This document shows positions 22,064 through 30,938 of a DNA stretch of 37,058 nucleotides, piece by piece. This DNA comes from CAZZKF01 sp964654995 (GTDB lineage: Bacteria; Pseudomonadota; Alphaproteobacteria; CAZZKF01). The first letter of the stretch is position 1; each line of letters begins with the position of its first letter. The stretch spans positions 1-37,058 of the forward strand of contig CAZZKF010000022.1 in the NCBI GenBank assembly GCA_964654995.1, written 5' to 3'. Both the position numbers and the translations under genes were made by a program. A model generated the notes under the pieces. The model did no database searches. It was not told the DNA's origin and saw only the letters and a list, made by a program, of their open reading frames with translations.

Positions 22064-22480
22064 ATGGGAGAAGCCCTTCCCGCCGATTACCGTCCGTCGC
22101 CGGACGAGCCCTTCATGAATCCGCGTCAACTCGAATATTTTCGGCAAAAGCTGCTTGCCTGGCGCCAGGAAATCATCAAGGAATCCCGGGAAACCCTGGC
22201 CAATCTTCAGGAGGGCGGGATCAAGGAACCGGATATCGCCGACCGCGCCTCGACCGAGACCGACTGGTCGCTGGAGCTGCGAACCCGCGATCGCCAGCGC
22301 AAACTGATCGCCAAGATCGATGCCGCCCTGCGCCGGATCGAGGAGGGCACCTACGGCTATTGCGAGGTGACCGGTGAGCCGATCAGCCTGCAGCGCCTCG
22401 ATGCCCGGCCGATCGCCACCCTGTCGCTCGAGGCCCAGGAACGCCACGAGCAGATGGAAAAGGTTCACCGCGACGATTGA
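22064..22480 (+). CDS. dksA: RNA polymerase-binding transcription factor DksA, zinc-finger-degenerate
   Basis: A 138-residue DksA. A coiled coil spans about residues 20-95 with the tip D57-x2-D60-R61, equivalent to the functional acidic tip (D71/D74) of the E. coli protein. The C-terminal globular part has GYCEVTGEPISLQRLDARP. Where E. coli has four zinc-binding cysteines, this protein has Cys100 and then Thr103, Ser121 and Ala124, so zinc binding should be lost, as in other alphaproteobacterial DksA and in DksA2. DksA enters the RNA polymerase secondary channel and, with ppGpp, adjusts rRNA and amino acid promoters. GGAG precedes the ATG at 22064; an upstream TTG extension is not conserved. 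Confidence 0.93.
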   Translation: MGEALPADYRPSPDEPFMNPRQLEYFRQKLLAWRQEIIKESRETLANLQEGGIKEPDIADRASTETDWSLELRTRDRQRKLIAKIDAALRRIEEGTYGYCEVTGEPISLQRLDARPIATLSLEAQERHEQMEKVHRDD

Positions 22481-22521
22481 GCCCATCCGGCTCGGACTGC
22501 CTGCGCCCTAACCGAAATCAA

Positions 22522-22552
22522 ACGGGCCAGCCTGGTCGACAGGCCGGCCCGT
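22522..22552. terminator. hairpin terminator between convergent dksA and gltA
   Basis: A 13-base-pair stem with one mismatch and a five-base loop (22522-22534 with 22540-22552). On the minus strand it is followed by TTTGATTT, so it suits gltA; dksA transcripts get the hairpin without a T-run. Confidence 0.6.
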
Positions 22553-22598
22553 AGCACGAATGGCTCAGCCGCCCGCCACGGTGCCGGGCGGCCGAGCC

Positions 22599-22653
22599 CT
22601 CAGCGGGCCTCGATCGGCACGTAGGAACGCTGGGTGACGCCGGTGTAGAGCTG
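22599..22653 (-). repeat. artefactual duplicate of the gltA 3' end
   Basis: Identical to 22754-22808, the true end of gltA. It stops exactly at the N run, and its 55-base length equals that of the duplicate at the first gap, so it is a contig-end overlap and not a repeat in the genome. Confidence 0.9.
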
Positions 22654-22753
22654 NNNNNNNNNNNNNNNNNNNNNNNNNNNNNNNNNNNNNNNNNNNNNNN
22701 NNNNNNNNNNNNNNNNNNNNNNNNNNNNNNNNNNNNNNNNNNNNNNNNNNNNN
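22654..22753. other. assembly gap, 100 N, contig join
   Basis: Exactly 100 N between two copies of the same 55 bases. The contigs on either side almost certainly overlap; removing the N run and one copy would place the terminator hairpin directly after gltA. Confidence 0.9.
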
Positions 22754-22754
22754 C

Positions 22755-24068
22755 TCAGCGGGCCTCGATCGGCACGTAGGAACGCTGGGTGACGCCGGTG
22801 TAGAGCTGGCGCGGGCGACCGATCTTTTGATGCGGATCTTCGATCATCTCGCTCCACTGGGCGATCCAGCCGACCGTGCGGGCGAGCGCGAACAGCACCG
22901 TGAACATGTCCGAAGGAAAGCCCATGGCGCGCAGAATGATGCCGGAATAGAAATCGACGTTGGGGTAGAGCTTCTTTTCGATGAAGTAGTCGTCTTCAAG
23001 GGCAATGCGTTCGAGTTCCATGGCGAGATCGAGCAGCGGATCGTTTTCGATCCCCAGCTCGCCCAGCACTTCGTGACAGGTTTCGCGCAGCACCCGCGCC
23101 CGCGGGTCGTAGTTCTTGTAAACCCGGTGGCCGAAGCCCATCAGCCGGAACGGATCATCCTTGTCCTTGGCCCGCTTGATGTATTCGGGAATGCGGTTGA
23201 CCGAGCCGATTTCGGTAAGCATGCGCAGGACCGCCTCGTTGGCGCCGCCGTGGGCGGGGCCCCACAGCGAGGCGATACCGGCGGCAATGCAGGCAAACGG
23301 ATTGGCACCCGACGAGCCGGCCAGGCGCACGGTCGACGTCGAGGCGTTCTGCTCGTGATCGGCATGGAGAATGAAAATCCGGTCCATGGCACGCGCCAGA
23401 ACCGGATTGACGTGATACTCCTCGCAGGGCACGGCGAAGGTCATGTACAGGAAGTTTTCGGCATAGTTGAGGTCGTTGCGCGGGTAGATGAACGGTTGAC
23501 CGACCGAATATTTGTAGGCCATGGCGGCGATGGTCGGCATCTTGGCGACCAGGCGGTGCGAGGCGATGCGGCGCTGTTCGGGATCGGTGATATCGGTGCT
23601 GTCGTGGTAGAAGGCGGACAATGCGCCAACCACGCCGCACATGATGCCCATCGGATGGGCGTCGCTTCGGAAGCCGCGGAAAAAACGGTTGAGCTGTTCG
23701 TGCAGCATCGTGTGATAGGTGATGTTGCGCACGAACTCGTCCTTTTGATCCCGGGTCGGCAGCTCGCCGCGCAACAGCAGATAGGAGACCTCCATGAAGT
23801 CACTGTGCATGGCGAGTTCGTCGATGGGGTAGCCGCGGTACAGCAGCACGCCCTTTTCGCCATCGATATAGGTGATCTTCGATTCGCAGCTTGCGGTTGA
23901 GGTGTATCCGGGATCAAAGGTGAACATGCCGGTTTCCGCATAAAGCTTGCGGATATCGATCACGCGGGGACCGACCGTCCCGTCGAGAACATCAAGGGGT
24001 ATCTCGCGTCCGTCGATCAACAGGGTCGCCCCATTGGTTTTGTCGTGCCGTTCAGCCGTATTCGTCAT
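22755..24068 (-). CDS. gltA: citrate synthase
   Basis: A 437-residue type II (large, hexameric, NADH-sensitive type) citrate synthase. The N-terminal domain (about 1-60, LIDGREIPLDVLDGTVG) is typical of Gram-negative enzymes. Active-site residues are visible: His in WGPAHGGANEAV, His in MGFGHRVYK and Asp in NVDFYSGIIL. It condenses oxaloacetate with acetyl-CoA, entering the TCA cycle. The gene is complete although it ends at an assembly join. ATG 24068 is preceded at a distance by AAGGAAAGGA. It lies 95 bases after gltX on the same strand but probably has its own promoter. Confidence 0.97.
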   Translation of the reverse strand: MTNTAERHDKTNGATLLIDGREIPLDVLDGTVGPRVIDIRKLYAETGMFTFDPGYTSTASCESKITYIDGEKGVLLYRGYPIDELAMHSDFMEVSYLLLRGELPTRDQKDEFVRNITYHTMLHEQLNRFFRGFRSDAHPMGIMCGVVGALSAFYHDSTDITDPEQRRIASHRLVAKMPTIAAMAYKYSVGQPFIYPRNDLNYAENFLYMTFAVPCEEYHVNPVLARAMDRIFILHADHEQNASTSTVRLAGSSGANPFACIAAGIASLWGPAHGGANEAVLRMLTEIGSVNRIPEYIKRAKDKDDPFRLMGFGHRVYKNYDPRARVLRETCHEVLGELGIENDPLLDLAMELERIALEDDYFIEKKLYPNVDFYSGIILRAMGFPSDMFTVLFALARTVGWIAQWSEMIEDPHQKIGRPRQLYTGVTQRSYVPIEAR

Positions 24069-24163
24069 CTACCGTCAATCCTTTCCTTTTTCTTTCCACG
24101 CCCAAACACAATTTGTCTCCGGTCCGTCCACCCCTTGTTGCCAGTATATATGGTTCGCCGCTG

Positions 24164-25627
24164 TTATGGGAATGATGCCGAGTCATCCGGCGTCAAAGCA
24201 GGTCGTGCGATGCCGGCGGCGGCATCGCGAAGGCGGGCCAGGCTTTCGTCGCGACCCAGAACCACGAGCACATCGAAGATCCCGGGCGAGATGGTGCGCC
24301 CGGTCAAGGCAGCACGCAGCGGCTGTGCCACGCGGCCGAATTTGAGGTCCCTGGCCTCGGCAAACGTCCGCAATGCCGCCTCCAGCGTCGCTGCCGACCA
24401 GTCCTCCGCTGCGGCCAGCGCCGCCGCCGCCTCGGCCACCAGTTTGCGCCCGTCCTCGTCCAGAAGCCGGGCCGCCTTGTCGTCCGGGGTCAGCGGCCGT
24501 TCGCGCACCAGAAAGGCGGCCGTTTCCGCCAGCTCGACCAGAGTGCGGGCACGGGTCTTGAGGGCCGGCATGAGCTCTTCAAGGCGGCTCAGGTGACGCG
24601 GCTCCAGGGGCGCCCCGCGCAGCTTCTCGAGAAACGGGCGGGCCAGATCGCACAGGCGGGAATCATCGGCGGCGCGAATATAATGGCCGTTCAAATGATC
24701 GAGTTTGGCCAGATCGAAGCGCGCCGGCGACTTGCCGATGGCTTCCAGGCTGAACCATTCAATTGCCTGCTCGGTGGAGATGATTTCATCATCGCCATGG
24801 GCCCAGCCCAGGCGCAGCAGATAATTGCGCATGGCCTCCGGCAGATAGCCCATGTCGCGGTAGGCCTCGACACCCAGCGCGCCGTGACGCTTGGACAGCT
24901 TGGCGCCGTCGGGACCATGGATCAGGGGAATATGGGCGAATTCCGGCGCCGCCCAACCGAGCGCCTGATAGATCTGCGTCTGGCGCGCCGCGTTGGTCAG
25001 GTGATCGTCGCCGCGAATGACGTGGGTGATTCCCATGTCATGGTCGTCCACCACCACCGACAGCATGTAGGTCGGCGTGCCATCGGCGCGCAGCATCACC
25101 AGATCGTCAAGCTGGTCGTTGGCGAAGCGGACCCGGCCCTGCACCCGGTCCTCAATCACCGTCTCACCGGCGCGCGGCGCCTTGAAGCGGATGACGAAGG
25201 GGGCGCCGGGCGGGGCTTCCGACGGGTCGCGGTCGCGCCAGCGCCCGTCATAGCGCATCGGCCGGCCTTCGGCGCGGGCCCTGGCGCGCATCTCGTCGAG
25301 CTCTTCGGGCGTGCAGTAGCAGCGATAGGCACAGCCCTGATCGAGAAGCTGCCGGGCCACCGCGACATGGCGCTCGCGGCGCTGCGACTGAAACACCACC
25401 TCGTCATCCCAGTCGAGGCCGAGCCAGGTCAGCCCGTCGAAAATCGCGTCGATGGCCGCCTGGGTCGAGCGCGCCCGATCGGTATCCTCGATCCGCAGCC
25501 GGAAGCGGCCCTTGTGATGGCGGGCGAACAGCCAGTTGAAAAGTGCCGTGCGTGCCCCGCCGATGTGCAGGAATCCGGTGGGCGAGGGAGCAAATCGAAC
25601 GACGATGTCGGATCGGGCGTGAGCCAT
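24164..25627 (-). CDS. gltX: glutamyl-tRNA synthetase
   Basis: A 487-residue class I aminoacyl-tRNA synthetase. The HIGH motif is in RFAPSPTGFLHIGGART and the KMSKS motif appears as KLSKRHG; RLRIEDTDRARS is the glutamate-binding region. Four cysteines in the DQGCAYRCYCTPEE region include those of the zinc-binding insertion. It charges tRNA-Glu, and in alphaproteobacteria often tRNA-Gln as well, corrected later by GatCAB; discrimination cannot be settled by eye. ATG 25627 follows AGGG; a GTG six codons upstream is possible. The start is 145 bases from the divergent comEC. Confidence 0.96.
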   Translation of the reverse strand: MAHARSDIVVRFAPSPTGFLHIGGARTALFNWLFARHHKGRFRLRIEDTDRARSTQAAIDAIFDGLTWLGLDWDDEVVFQSQRRERHVAVARQLLDQGCAYRCYCTPEELDEMRARARAEGRPMRYDGRWRDRDPSEAPPGAPFVIRFKAPRAGETVIEDRVQGRVRFANDQLDDLVMLRADGTPTYMLSVVVDDHDMGITHVIRGDDHLTNAARQTQIYQALGWAAPEFAHIPLIHGPDGAKLSKRHGALGVEAYRDMGYLPEAMRNYLLRLGWAHGDDEIISTEQAIEWFSLEAIGKSPARFDLAKLDHLNGHYIRAADDSRLCDLARPFLEKLRGAPLEPRHLSRLEELMPALKTRARTLVELAETAAFLVRERPLTPDDKAARLLDEDGRKLVAEAAAALAAAEDWSAATLEAALRTFAEARDLKFGRVAQPLRAALTGRTISPGIFDVLVVLGRDESLARLRDAAAGIARPALTPDDSASFP

Positions 25628-25772
25628 CGGCAAGACCCTGAACACTGCGGAAAAAGCTGCCGGCGTTGTTTAGCACATCGACCCGTCCGGCAACAGCCCG
25701 GGCACTCCGCTCTGGTGCTTCCGGGTGCAATTGGGCAACATTGGTACTGCTGGTCTCGGGGAGCAGATGACC

Positions 25773-27995
25773 ATGACCGCTTGGGCGGACGAAAGCGAGA
25801 CTGCCGGCGTTTCGCCAGGTGGCGGAGCGAGGGCCACAGGCGCGGCTGTCGTTGCCTGGCTGGCCTCCCGGTTTGCCGCCGAGCGCGATCGCTGGATGGT
25901 CTGGAGCGCGCCACTGCTGGGGCTCGGCATTGGTCTGTATTTCGCGCTTCCCGTTGAGCCCGCACCCGCTTGGCTGATGGCCGGCCCGGTGGCCGGCGGC
26001 GTTGTGCTGGCGGGGCGGCGGCGGGCAGCGGCGTGGGCGCCGTCGGCTTTGGCCGGGTTTCTGGTGGTGCTGGGCTTCAATGTCGCGCAACTGCGCACCG
26101 AAATGGTCCGCGCCCCGGTGCTCACCGCGCCAGTCGGGCCGGTGAAGGTGGTCGGCCGTCTCCTGGAGGTGACGGGAAATCCCGGGTCGACCCGTCGCCT
26201 GCTGCTCGCGGATGCGAAGATCGCCGGGGTCAGCCGGGCTGAAACGCCGGTGCGCCTGCGCATCACCCAGCGCGGGGCCGGGCCGGATCTCACCCCCGGC
26301 GATCGGGTCTCGGTGCTGGCCAGGCTGATGCCGCCGGCGGCCCCGGCCGAGCCCGGCGCTTATGATTTTGCCCGGCGCGCCTGGTTTCAGCGCCTCGGCG
26401 GCGTCGGCTACGCTCTGGGTGCGCCGCAGATCGTGAGCCCGGCAGCGGCCGGGGCAGATGATTTCGGCACCCGCCTCGCGGCCCTGCGCCGGGCGCTGGC
26501 GGCACGGGTTTCGGCAGCCCCCGACGCGCGGGTCGGGGCGGTGGCGGCGGCCTTGATGACCGGCCATCGCGCGGCCATTCCCGAGGCGGTGGTCGAAGAC
26601 CTGCGCCGCGCCGGGCTGGCCCATCTGCTGGCAATCTCGGGGCTGCACATCGGCCTGGTGGCCGGCGTCGTCTTTTTTGCGGTGCGGGCGCTGCTCGCCC
26701 TGGTGCCGGCGCTGGCCCTGCGCTACCCGATCAAGAAATGGGCGGCGCTGGCGGCGATTATGGCGGCCTTCGCCTATCTGCTGATCAGCGGCGCCACGAT
26801 CCCGACGCGGCGCGCCTTCATCATGACCGCGATCGTTCTGCTGGCGGTGATTTTTGATCGTGGTGTCATCTCCATGCGGCCGGTGGCGCTGGCGGCTCTG
26901 GCGATTCTGCTGATCGCCCCGGAATCGCTGCTCAGCATCAGCTTTCAGCTCTCGTTCGCCGCCGTCATCGCCCTGGTCGCTGGCTATGAAGCGGTCCGCA
27001 GCCGCGCCCATGCGGCGCGGGGCAGGGGACGCCGGGGCCGGCGGCGATGGCTCGCCCGGATCGGCCTTTACTTCGCCATGGTGGTGCTCAGCACGGTGAT
27101 CGCCGAGCTCGCCATCGCACCCTTTGCCGCCTACCACTTCAACCGTATCGTCAGCTTTGGGCTGGTCGCCAATCTCATCGCCATTCCGGTGATGGGCTTC
27201 TGGATCATGCCGGCGATCGTCGCTGCCTTTGCCCTGATGCCGCTGGGCCTCGAAGGGCTGGCGCTCACGCCGATGTATGCCGGCATCGACGTGGTTCTCA
27301 AGGTCGCCCATGAAGTCGCCTCCTGGCCCGGTTCCACGATCCATGTGCCGGCCTTGCCGACCGCAACCCTGATCGCCATCGCGGTCGGCGGGCTGTGGCT
27401 GTGTCTGTGGCGCCGGCCCTGGCGCTTCGCCGGTCTGGCGGTGATCGGCGGCGGTCTCGCCTTCGGGCTGATGGCGCCGCGCCCCGACCTGCTGGTCGAC
27501 GGAACGGGCAAGCTGTTCGCGGTGCGCGCACCCGACGGCAAACTGTGGCTGTCTTCGGCACGGTTTGCCCGGCGTGCCGGGCGGACCTGGCTGCGCCGCG
27601 ACGGCCGGGACGAAGACCAACGCCCCCCGATCGTGGCTGATGGCATCGATGCCGGCGATGCCTACCCCTGGCTGAGCTGTGATTCCCTGGGCTGCCTCTA
27701 TCGGCCCGGGCTGCAGGTGCCGGATCGGGGCGGGACGGCACAGGCGAGGGCCGGCGGGTCGCTGGTCGCCATTGTCCGCGATGCCCGGGCGCTGATCGAT
27801 GATTGCCGCCGCGCCGACGTGGTCGTCGCCCTGGTGCCGGTGCGCCGGACCTGCCCGTCGGCTGGCCGGGTGATCGACCGTTTCGATCTCTGGCGCGGCG
27901 GTGCGCAGGCGCTGTGGTTCGACGGCGATAAGCTGCGGATCACCAGTGTCGCCGCATCGCGCGGGCGGCGCCCGTGGGTGGGCAAACCTCGCTGA
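25773..27995 (+). CDS. comEC: ComEC/Rec2 family DNA-uptake channel protein
   Basis: A 740-residue polytopic membrane protein. It has an N-terminal soluble OB-like (DUF4131) region after two membrane segments, then the competence domain with the signature LAHLLAISGLHIGLVAGVVF and SGATIPTRRAFIMT, and many membrane helices up to about residue 575. The C-terminal domain (about 575-740) occupies the metallo-beta-lactamase position but lacks the HxHxDH metal motif, common in alphaproteobacteria. ComEC carries single-stranded DNA across the inner membrane during transformation; in many alphaproteobacteria the gene is kept without proof of competence. I prefer ATG 25773, nine bases after GGGGAG. It converges on lexA with 33 bases between. 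Confidence 0.9.
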   Translation: MTAWADESETAGVSPGGGARATGAAVVAWLASRFAAERDRWMVWSAPLLGLGIGLYFALPVEPAPAWLMAGPVAGGVVLAGRRRAAAWAPSALAGFLVVLGFNVAQLRTEMVRAPVLTAPVGPVKVVGRLLEVTGNPGSTRRLLLADAKIAGVSRAETPVRLRITQRGAGPDLTPGDRVSVLARLMPPAAPAEPGAYDFARRAWFQRLGGVGYALGAPQIVSPAAAGADDFGTRLAALRRALAARVSAAPDARVGAVAAALMTGHRAAIPEAVVEDLRRAGLAHLLAISGLHIGLVAGVVFFAVRALLALVPALALRYPIKKWAALAAIMAAFAYLLISGATIPTRRAFIMTAIVLLAVIFDRGVISMRPVALAALAILLIAPESLLSISFQLSFAAVIALVAGYEAVRSRAHAARGRGRRGRRRWLARIGLYFAMVVLSTVIAELAIAPFAAYHFNRIVSFGLVANLIAIPVMGFWIMPAIVAAFALMPLGLEGLALTPMYAGIDVVLKVAHEVASWPGSTIHVPALPTATLIAIAVGGLWLCLWRRPWRFAGLAVIGGGLAFGLMAPRPDLLVDGTGKLFAVRAPDGKLWLSSARFARRAGRTWLRRDGRDEDQRPPIVADGIDAGDAYPWLSCDSLGCLYRPGLQVPDRGGTAQARAGGSLVAIVRDARALIDDCRRADVVVALVPVRRTCPSAGRVIDRFDLWRGGAQALWFDGDKLRITSVAASRGRRPWVGKPR

Positions 27996-28028
27996 TGTGT
28001 GGACCGCGCCCGCGAGACAGGCGGCGTT

Positions 28029-28751
28029 TCAGTAGCGACGGAAGACGCCCGCCAGACGCCCCTGTATGCGGACCCGGTCGGGCCCGAAGATGCGGGTCTC
28101 ATAGGCCGGATTGGCAGCTTCGAGGGCCACCGAATTGCCCTTGCGCCGAAGCCGCTTGAGGGTCGCCTCCTGCTCGTCGATCAGGGCCACCACGATCGCT
28201 CCGTTGTCGGCCGAATCGCAGCGCTGGATGATCGCCGTATCGCCATCATGGATGCCGGCGCCGATCATCGAATCACCGGAGATTTCCAGGGCATAGTACT
28301 CGCCCGGTCCCAGCAGGGACTCGGGCAGGGGGATGGTGCCCATCGGCGTCTGAATGGCCTCGATCGGGGTGCCGGCGGCGATCCGCCCGAACACGGGGAT
28401 GTCGATGACGCCGCCGTGCGCCGCAGCCGGCACCGCGGTGCGGCGGAAATCGGGGGCAATGACGTTATCGCCCGCGACACCATTGCCGGTGGCCGGCGTG
28501 ACCGCCGGTGTCGCCGATGCGCCCGTGCCGGCCATGTCCTCGGGCAGCTTGAGGACCTCGAGGGCGCGGGCACGGTGCGGCAGACGACGAATGAAGCCGC
28601 GTTCCTCCAGCGCCGTGATCAGGCGATGAACGCCGGACTTGGAGCGCAGACCCAGGGCCGCCTTCATCTCCTCGAACGATGGCGAAATGCCGGTCCGGGC
28701 CAGGTGATCGGTGATGATGGCAAGCAGTTCGCGTTGTTTTCTGGTCAGCAT
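28029..28751 (-). CDS. lexA: SOS repressor LexA
   Basis: A 240-residue LexA. The winged helix-turn-helix is at about 1-65 (LTRKQRELLAIITDHL, PSFEEMKAALGLRSKSGVHR), followed by a Gly/Ala/Pro-rich linker of about 50 residues. The S24 peptidase domain has the self-cleavage bond Ala126-Gly127 and the Ser161 (SGDSM) and Lys199 (EATLKR) dyad. RecA filaments trigger autocleavage after DNA damage. The long linker and 240-residue length are typical of alphaproteobacteria. A GTTC-N7-GTTC box lies 49 bases upstream of the start, so it represses itself. It is downstream of moeA on the same strand. Confidence 0.97.
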   Translation of the reverse strand: MLTRKQRELLAIITDHLARTGISPSFEEMKAALGLRSKSGVHRLITALEERGFIRRLPHRARALEVLKLPEDMAGTGASATPAVTPATGNGVAGDNVIAPDFRRTAVPAAAHGGVIDIPVFGRIAAGTPIEAIQTPMGTIPLPESLLGPGEYYALEISGDSMIGAGIHDGDTAIIQRCDSADNGAIVVALIDEQEATLKRLRRKGNSVALEAANPAYETRIFGPDRVRIQGRLAGVFRRY

Positions 28752-28799
28752 CGACGGTCTCCGAGACGGGCAGTTCCCGCGAGTCAGAGGGCGATATAT

Positions 28800-28814
28800 G
28801 TTCTACTTTAGTTC
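28800..28814. promoter_or_regulatory. LexA (SOS) box upstream of lexA
   Basis: GTTCTACTTTAGTTC is a perfect GTTC-N7-GTTC, the direct-repeat LexA site of alphaproteobacteria. It lies in an AT-rich promoter-like stretch between moeA and lexA. The 143-base interval has no other recognisable element. Confidence 0.9.
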
Positions 28815-28894
28815 TCTTTCGCGGTCAAGTCCTGTTGCGCCCGAACCGGCGAGCCGCACCTGGAAAGCAGGGGCTGTCCCGGGGGAGCGCCGGG

Positions 28895-30112
28895 CTATCC
28901 CGGCAGCCGCTCGGGATCGAGCAGGAGAACCGTCACCTCGTCGCCGGCACGGGCCGCCGGTGCATGCGCCGCGCGCACGATCAGGCAATCGGCATGCGAC
29001 AGGCCGGAGATCACCGAGCTGTCCTGGAGGGTAAACGGGGTTGCCGACAGCGTGCCGTCGGCATTGCGCTCGAGGCGGGCACGCAGATAGTCCTGGCGGC
29101 GGTCGTTTTCGCCCAGATCGCGGCCCAGCCTCGCGGTGGTCTCGACCAGGCCGCCGCCCTCGAGCCCGAGCAGGCGGGCGATGGCGGGCAGCAGGAAAAT
29201 CAACCCGCAGACCATCGCCGAGACCGGATTGCCCGGCACGCCGAGCAGCGGTGTGCCGCCGATACGGCCGAAGATCAGCGGCTTGCCGGGGCGCATGGCG
29301 ATCTTCCAGAAGTCGAGCTCGAGCCCGGCCTCGCCGAGCGCACTGCGCACCAGATCATAGTCGCCGACCGAGGCCCCGCCCATGGTCACCAGCATGTCGG
29401 CGCCGCGCGCCCCGGCGGCCATGGCGGTAAGCGCCCGGGCCTCATCCGGGGCGATGCCGAGATCGATCGGCGTGGCGCCGGCGCGGGTTATGAGCGCCGC
29501 CAGCGCGATGCTGTTGGAGCAGACGATCTGGTTGGGCCCCAGCGGCTCGCCCGGATAGGCCAGCTCGTCACCATTGGCGAGCAGCGCGATGCGCGGGCGG
29601 CGGCGGACCTTGAGCCAGGGCACGTTCATCGCCGCCGCCAGCCCGATGTCATAGGGCGTGAGCCGGCGCGGGGCGCGCAGGCCCACCGCTCCGGTCTCGA
29701 AGTCGAGCCCGGCCGGGCGCACATAGGTGCCGCTCGACGCCGGCTCCCGGACGACGATCCTCTCATCGCCCGTGCGTTCGACGTTTTCCTGAATGACGAC
29801 GGTATCGGCACCTTCGGGCAGTGGCCCGCCGGTGAAGATGCGGACCGCCTCGCCGGCCCCGACTGCGCCCTCGAAGGCAGTCCCGGCCGGGGCTTCGCCG
29901 ATGACCGTGAGGGTGGCCGGCACCTCGGCGACATCTTCGGCCCGGACCGCATAGCCGTCCATCGCCGAGACCGCCACCGGCGGCTGGGTGCGCCGGGCGG
30001 CAACGTCCTCGGCCAGCACCCGGCCGGCGGCCTCGCTCAGCGCCACCGTCTCGGCCGGCACCGGGGACAGATCGCGGGTAATGCGCGCCAGCGCCTCGTC
30101 GACCGAAATCAT
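28895..30112 (-). CDS. moeA: molybdopterin molybdenumtransferase MoeA
   Basis: A 405-residue MoeA. Recognisable blocks are AMDGYAVRAEDV, IFTGGPLPEGADTVV, the MoCF-binding LVTMGGASVGDYD, and WKIAMRPGKPLIFG followed by LGVPGNPVSAMVC; domain IV closes the protein. It inserts molybdate into adenylylated molybdopterin to finish the molybdenum cofactor. ATG 30112 overlaps the moaC stop by ATGA, so the pair is translationally coupled; the longer frame lies inside moaC. The only other cofactor gene in the window is moaC. Confidence 0.95.
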   Translation of the reverse strand: MISVDEALARITRDLSPVPAETVALSEAAGRVLAEDVAARRTQPPVAVSAMDGYAVRAEDVAEVPATLTVIGEAPAGTAFEGAVGAGEAVRIFTGGPLPEGADTVVIQENVERTGDERIVVREPASSGTYVRPAGLDFETGAVGLRAPRRLTPYDIGLAAAMNVPWLKVRRRPRIALLANGDELAYPGEPLGPNQIVCSNSIALAALITRAGATPIDLGIAPDEARALTAMAAGARGADMLVTMGGASVGDYDLVRSALGEAGLELDFWKIAMRPGKPLIFGRIGGTPLLGVPGNPVSAMVCGLIFLLPAIARLLGLEGGGLVETTARLGRDLGENDRRQDYLRARLERNADGTLSATPFTLQDSSVISGLSHADCLIVRAAHAPAARAGDEVTVLLLDPERLPG

Positions 30113-30594
30113 GTCGCCTCGGGCGCCTGATAGGTGCCGGACTTGCCGCCGCTTTTGTGGATCAGGCGAATGTTGCCGATGCGGATCCCGCGATCGGCCG
30201 CCTTGCACATGTCATAGATGGTCAGCGCCGCCACCGACACTGCGGTGAGCGCCTCCATCTCCGCCCCGGTTCGCCCGGAGAGCTTGACCGCGGCCTCGAT
30301 GTCGATGGCCCGGGCCGCCTCGTCGCAGGAAAAGTCCACCGTCACCTGATCGAGGATCAGCGGATGACACAGAGGGATCAGCTCGGAGGTGCGCTTGGCG
30401 GCCATGATCGCGGCCGTCCGCGCCACCGAGAAAACATCGCCCTTGGGCACCCGGCCTTCGGTGATCAGAGCGAGCGTCTCGGGCGACACCATGACCCGGC
30501 CGGCGGCCCGTGCCGTGCGCACGGTAACGTCTTTTTCCGAGACGTCGACCATGCGGGCCTGGCCGCGGTCATCGATGTGGGAAAGCCGTGCCAT
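30109..30594 (-). CDS. moaC: cyclic pyranopterin monophosphate synthase MoaC
   Basis: A 161-residue MoaC, normal size. It has MVDVSEKDVTVRTARAAG near the start, SELIPLCHPL in the middle and EMEALTAVSVAALTIYDMCK before the C-terminal IRLIHKSGGKSG. It turns the cyclic GTP derivative from MoaA into cyclic pyranopterin monophosphate, the first stage of molybdenum cofactor synthesis. AAGGG precedes ATG 30594; upstream extension is Arg/Pro-rich and unlike the family. It leads the moaC-moeA operon. Confidence 0.95.
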   Translation of the reverse strand: MARLSHIDDRGQARMVDVSEKDVTVRTARAAGRVMVSPETLALITEGRVPKGDVFSVARTAAIMAAKRTSELIPLCHPLILDQVTVDFSCDEAARAIDIEAAVKLSGRTGAEMEALTAVSVAALTIYDMCKAADRGIRIGNIRLIHKSGGKSGTYQAPEAT

Positions 30595-30938
30595 AACAAC
30601 CCTTTCGACCTGCCTTTTCCGTCCGGGTGCCGGCCCGCGCGCCGGCTGCTGCCTGGCGCGCATTATGACGAGGGCCGGGGCGAAATGCCAGTCCCTGTGC
30701 GGTGCATTCAAACGGTTCTTGCCGCCGTAATGGCGGGCCGGGGGGCGATGGGCCTATCCGTCCTGCGCCCCGGAGCATTTTGTGGCTTGAAAAGGCGAGA
30801 CCACAAGATATTGTGTGAAATGCGGATCGGCTGCGGTCACCACTAGGGGGGAGCGTCATCAGCAATCACCGCACCATCGAAGCCGACAAAGCCGGCGCCG
30901 GCGGGCTTGAACACGGTTGCCGGAGCCCGTGGCGGAGC
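30595..30938. other. divergent intergenic region, moaC/deacetylase
   Basis: These 344 bases separate moaC and the plus-strand deacetylase. They contain an imperfect inverted repeat (TTGTGG with CCACAA, around 30779-30806) but no clear -35/-10 pair, no terminator and no Moco-riboswitch-like structure that I can recognise. The last 80 bases continue in frame with the deacetylase and may be coding. Confidence 0.4.

Noticed and set aside
25404..27620. 738-codon minus-strand open frame opposite comEC
   Set aside because: Composition is Arg/Gln/His/Gly-rich with no domains, a typical GC-rich antisense frame; comEC on the plus strand has clear motifs and membrane segments.
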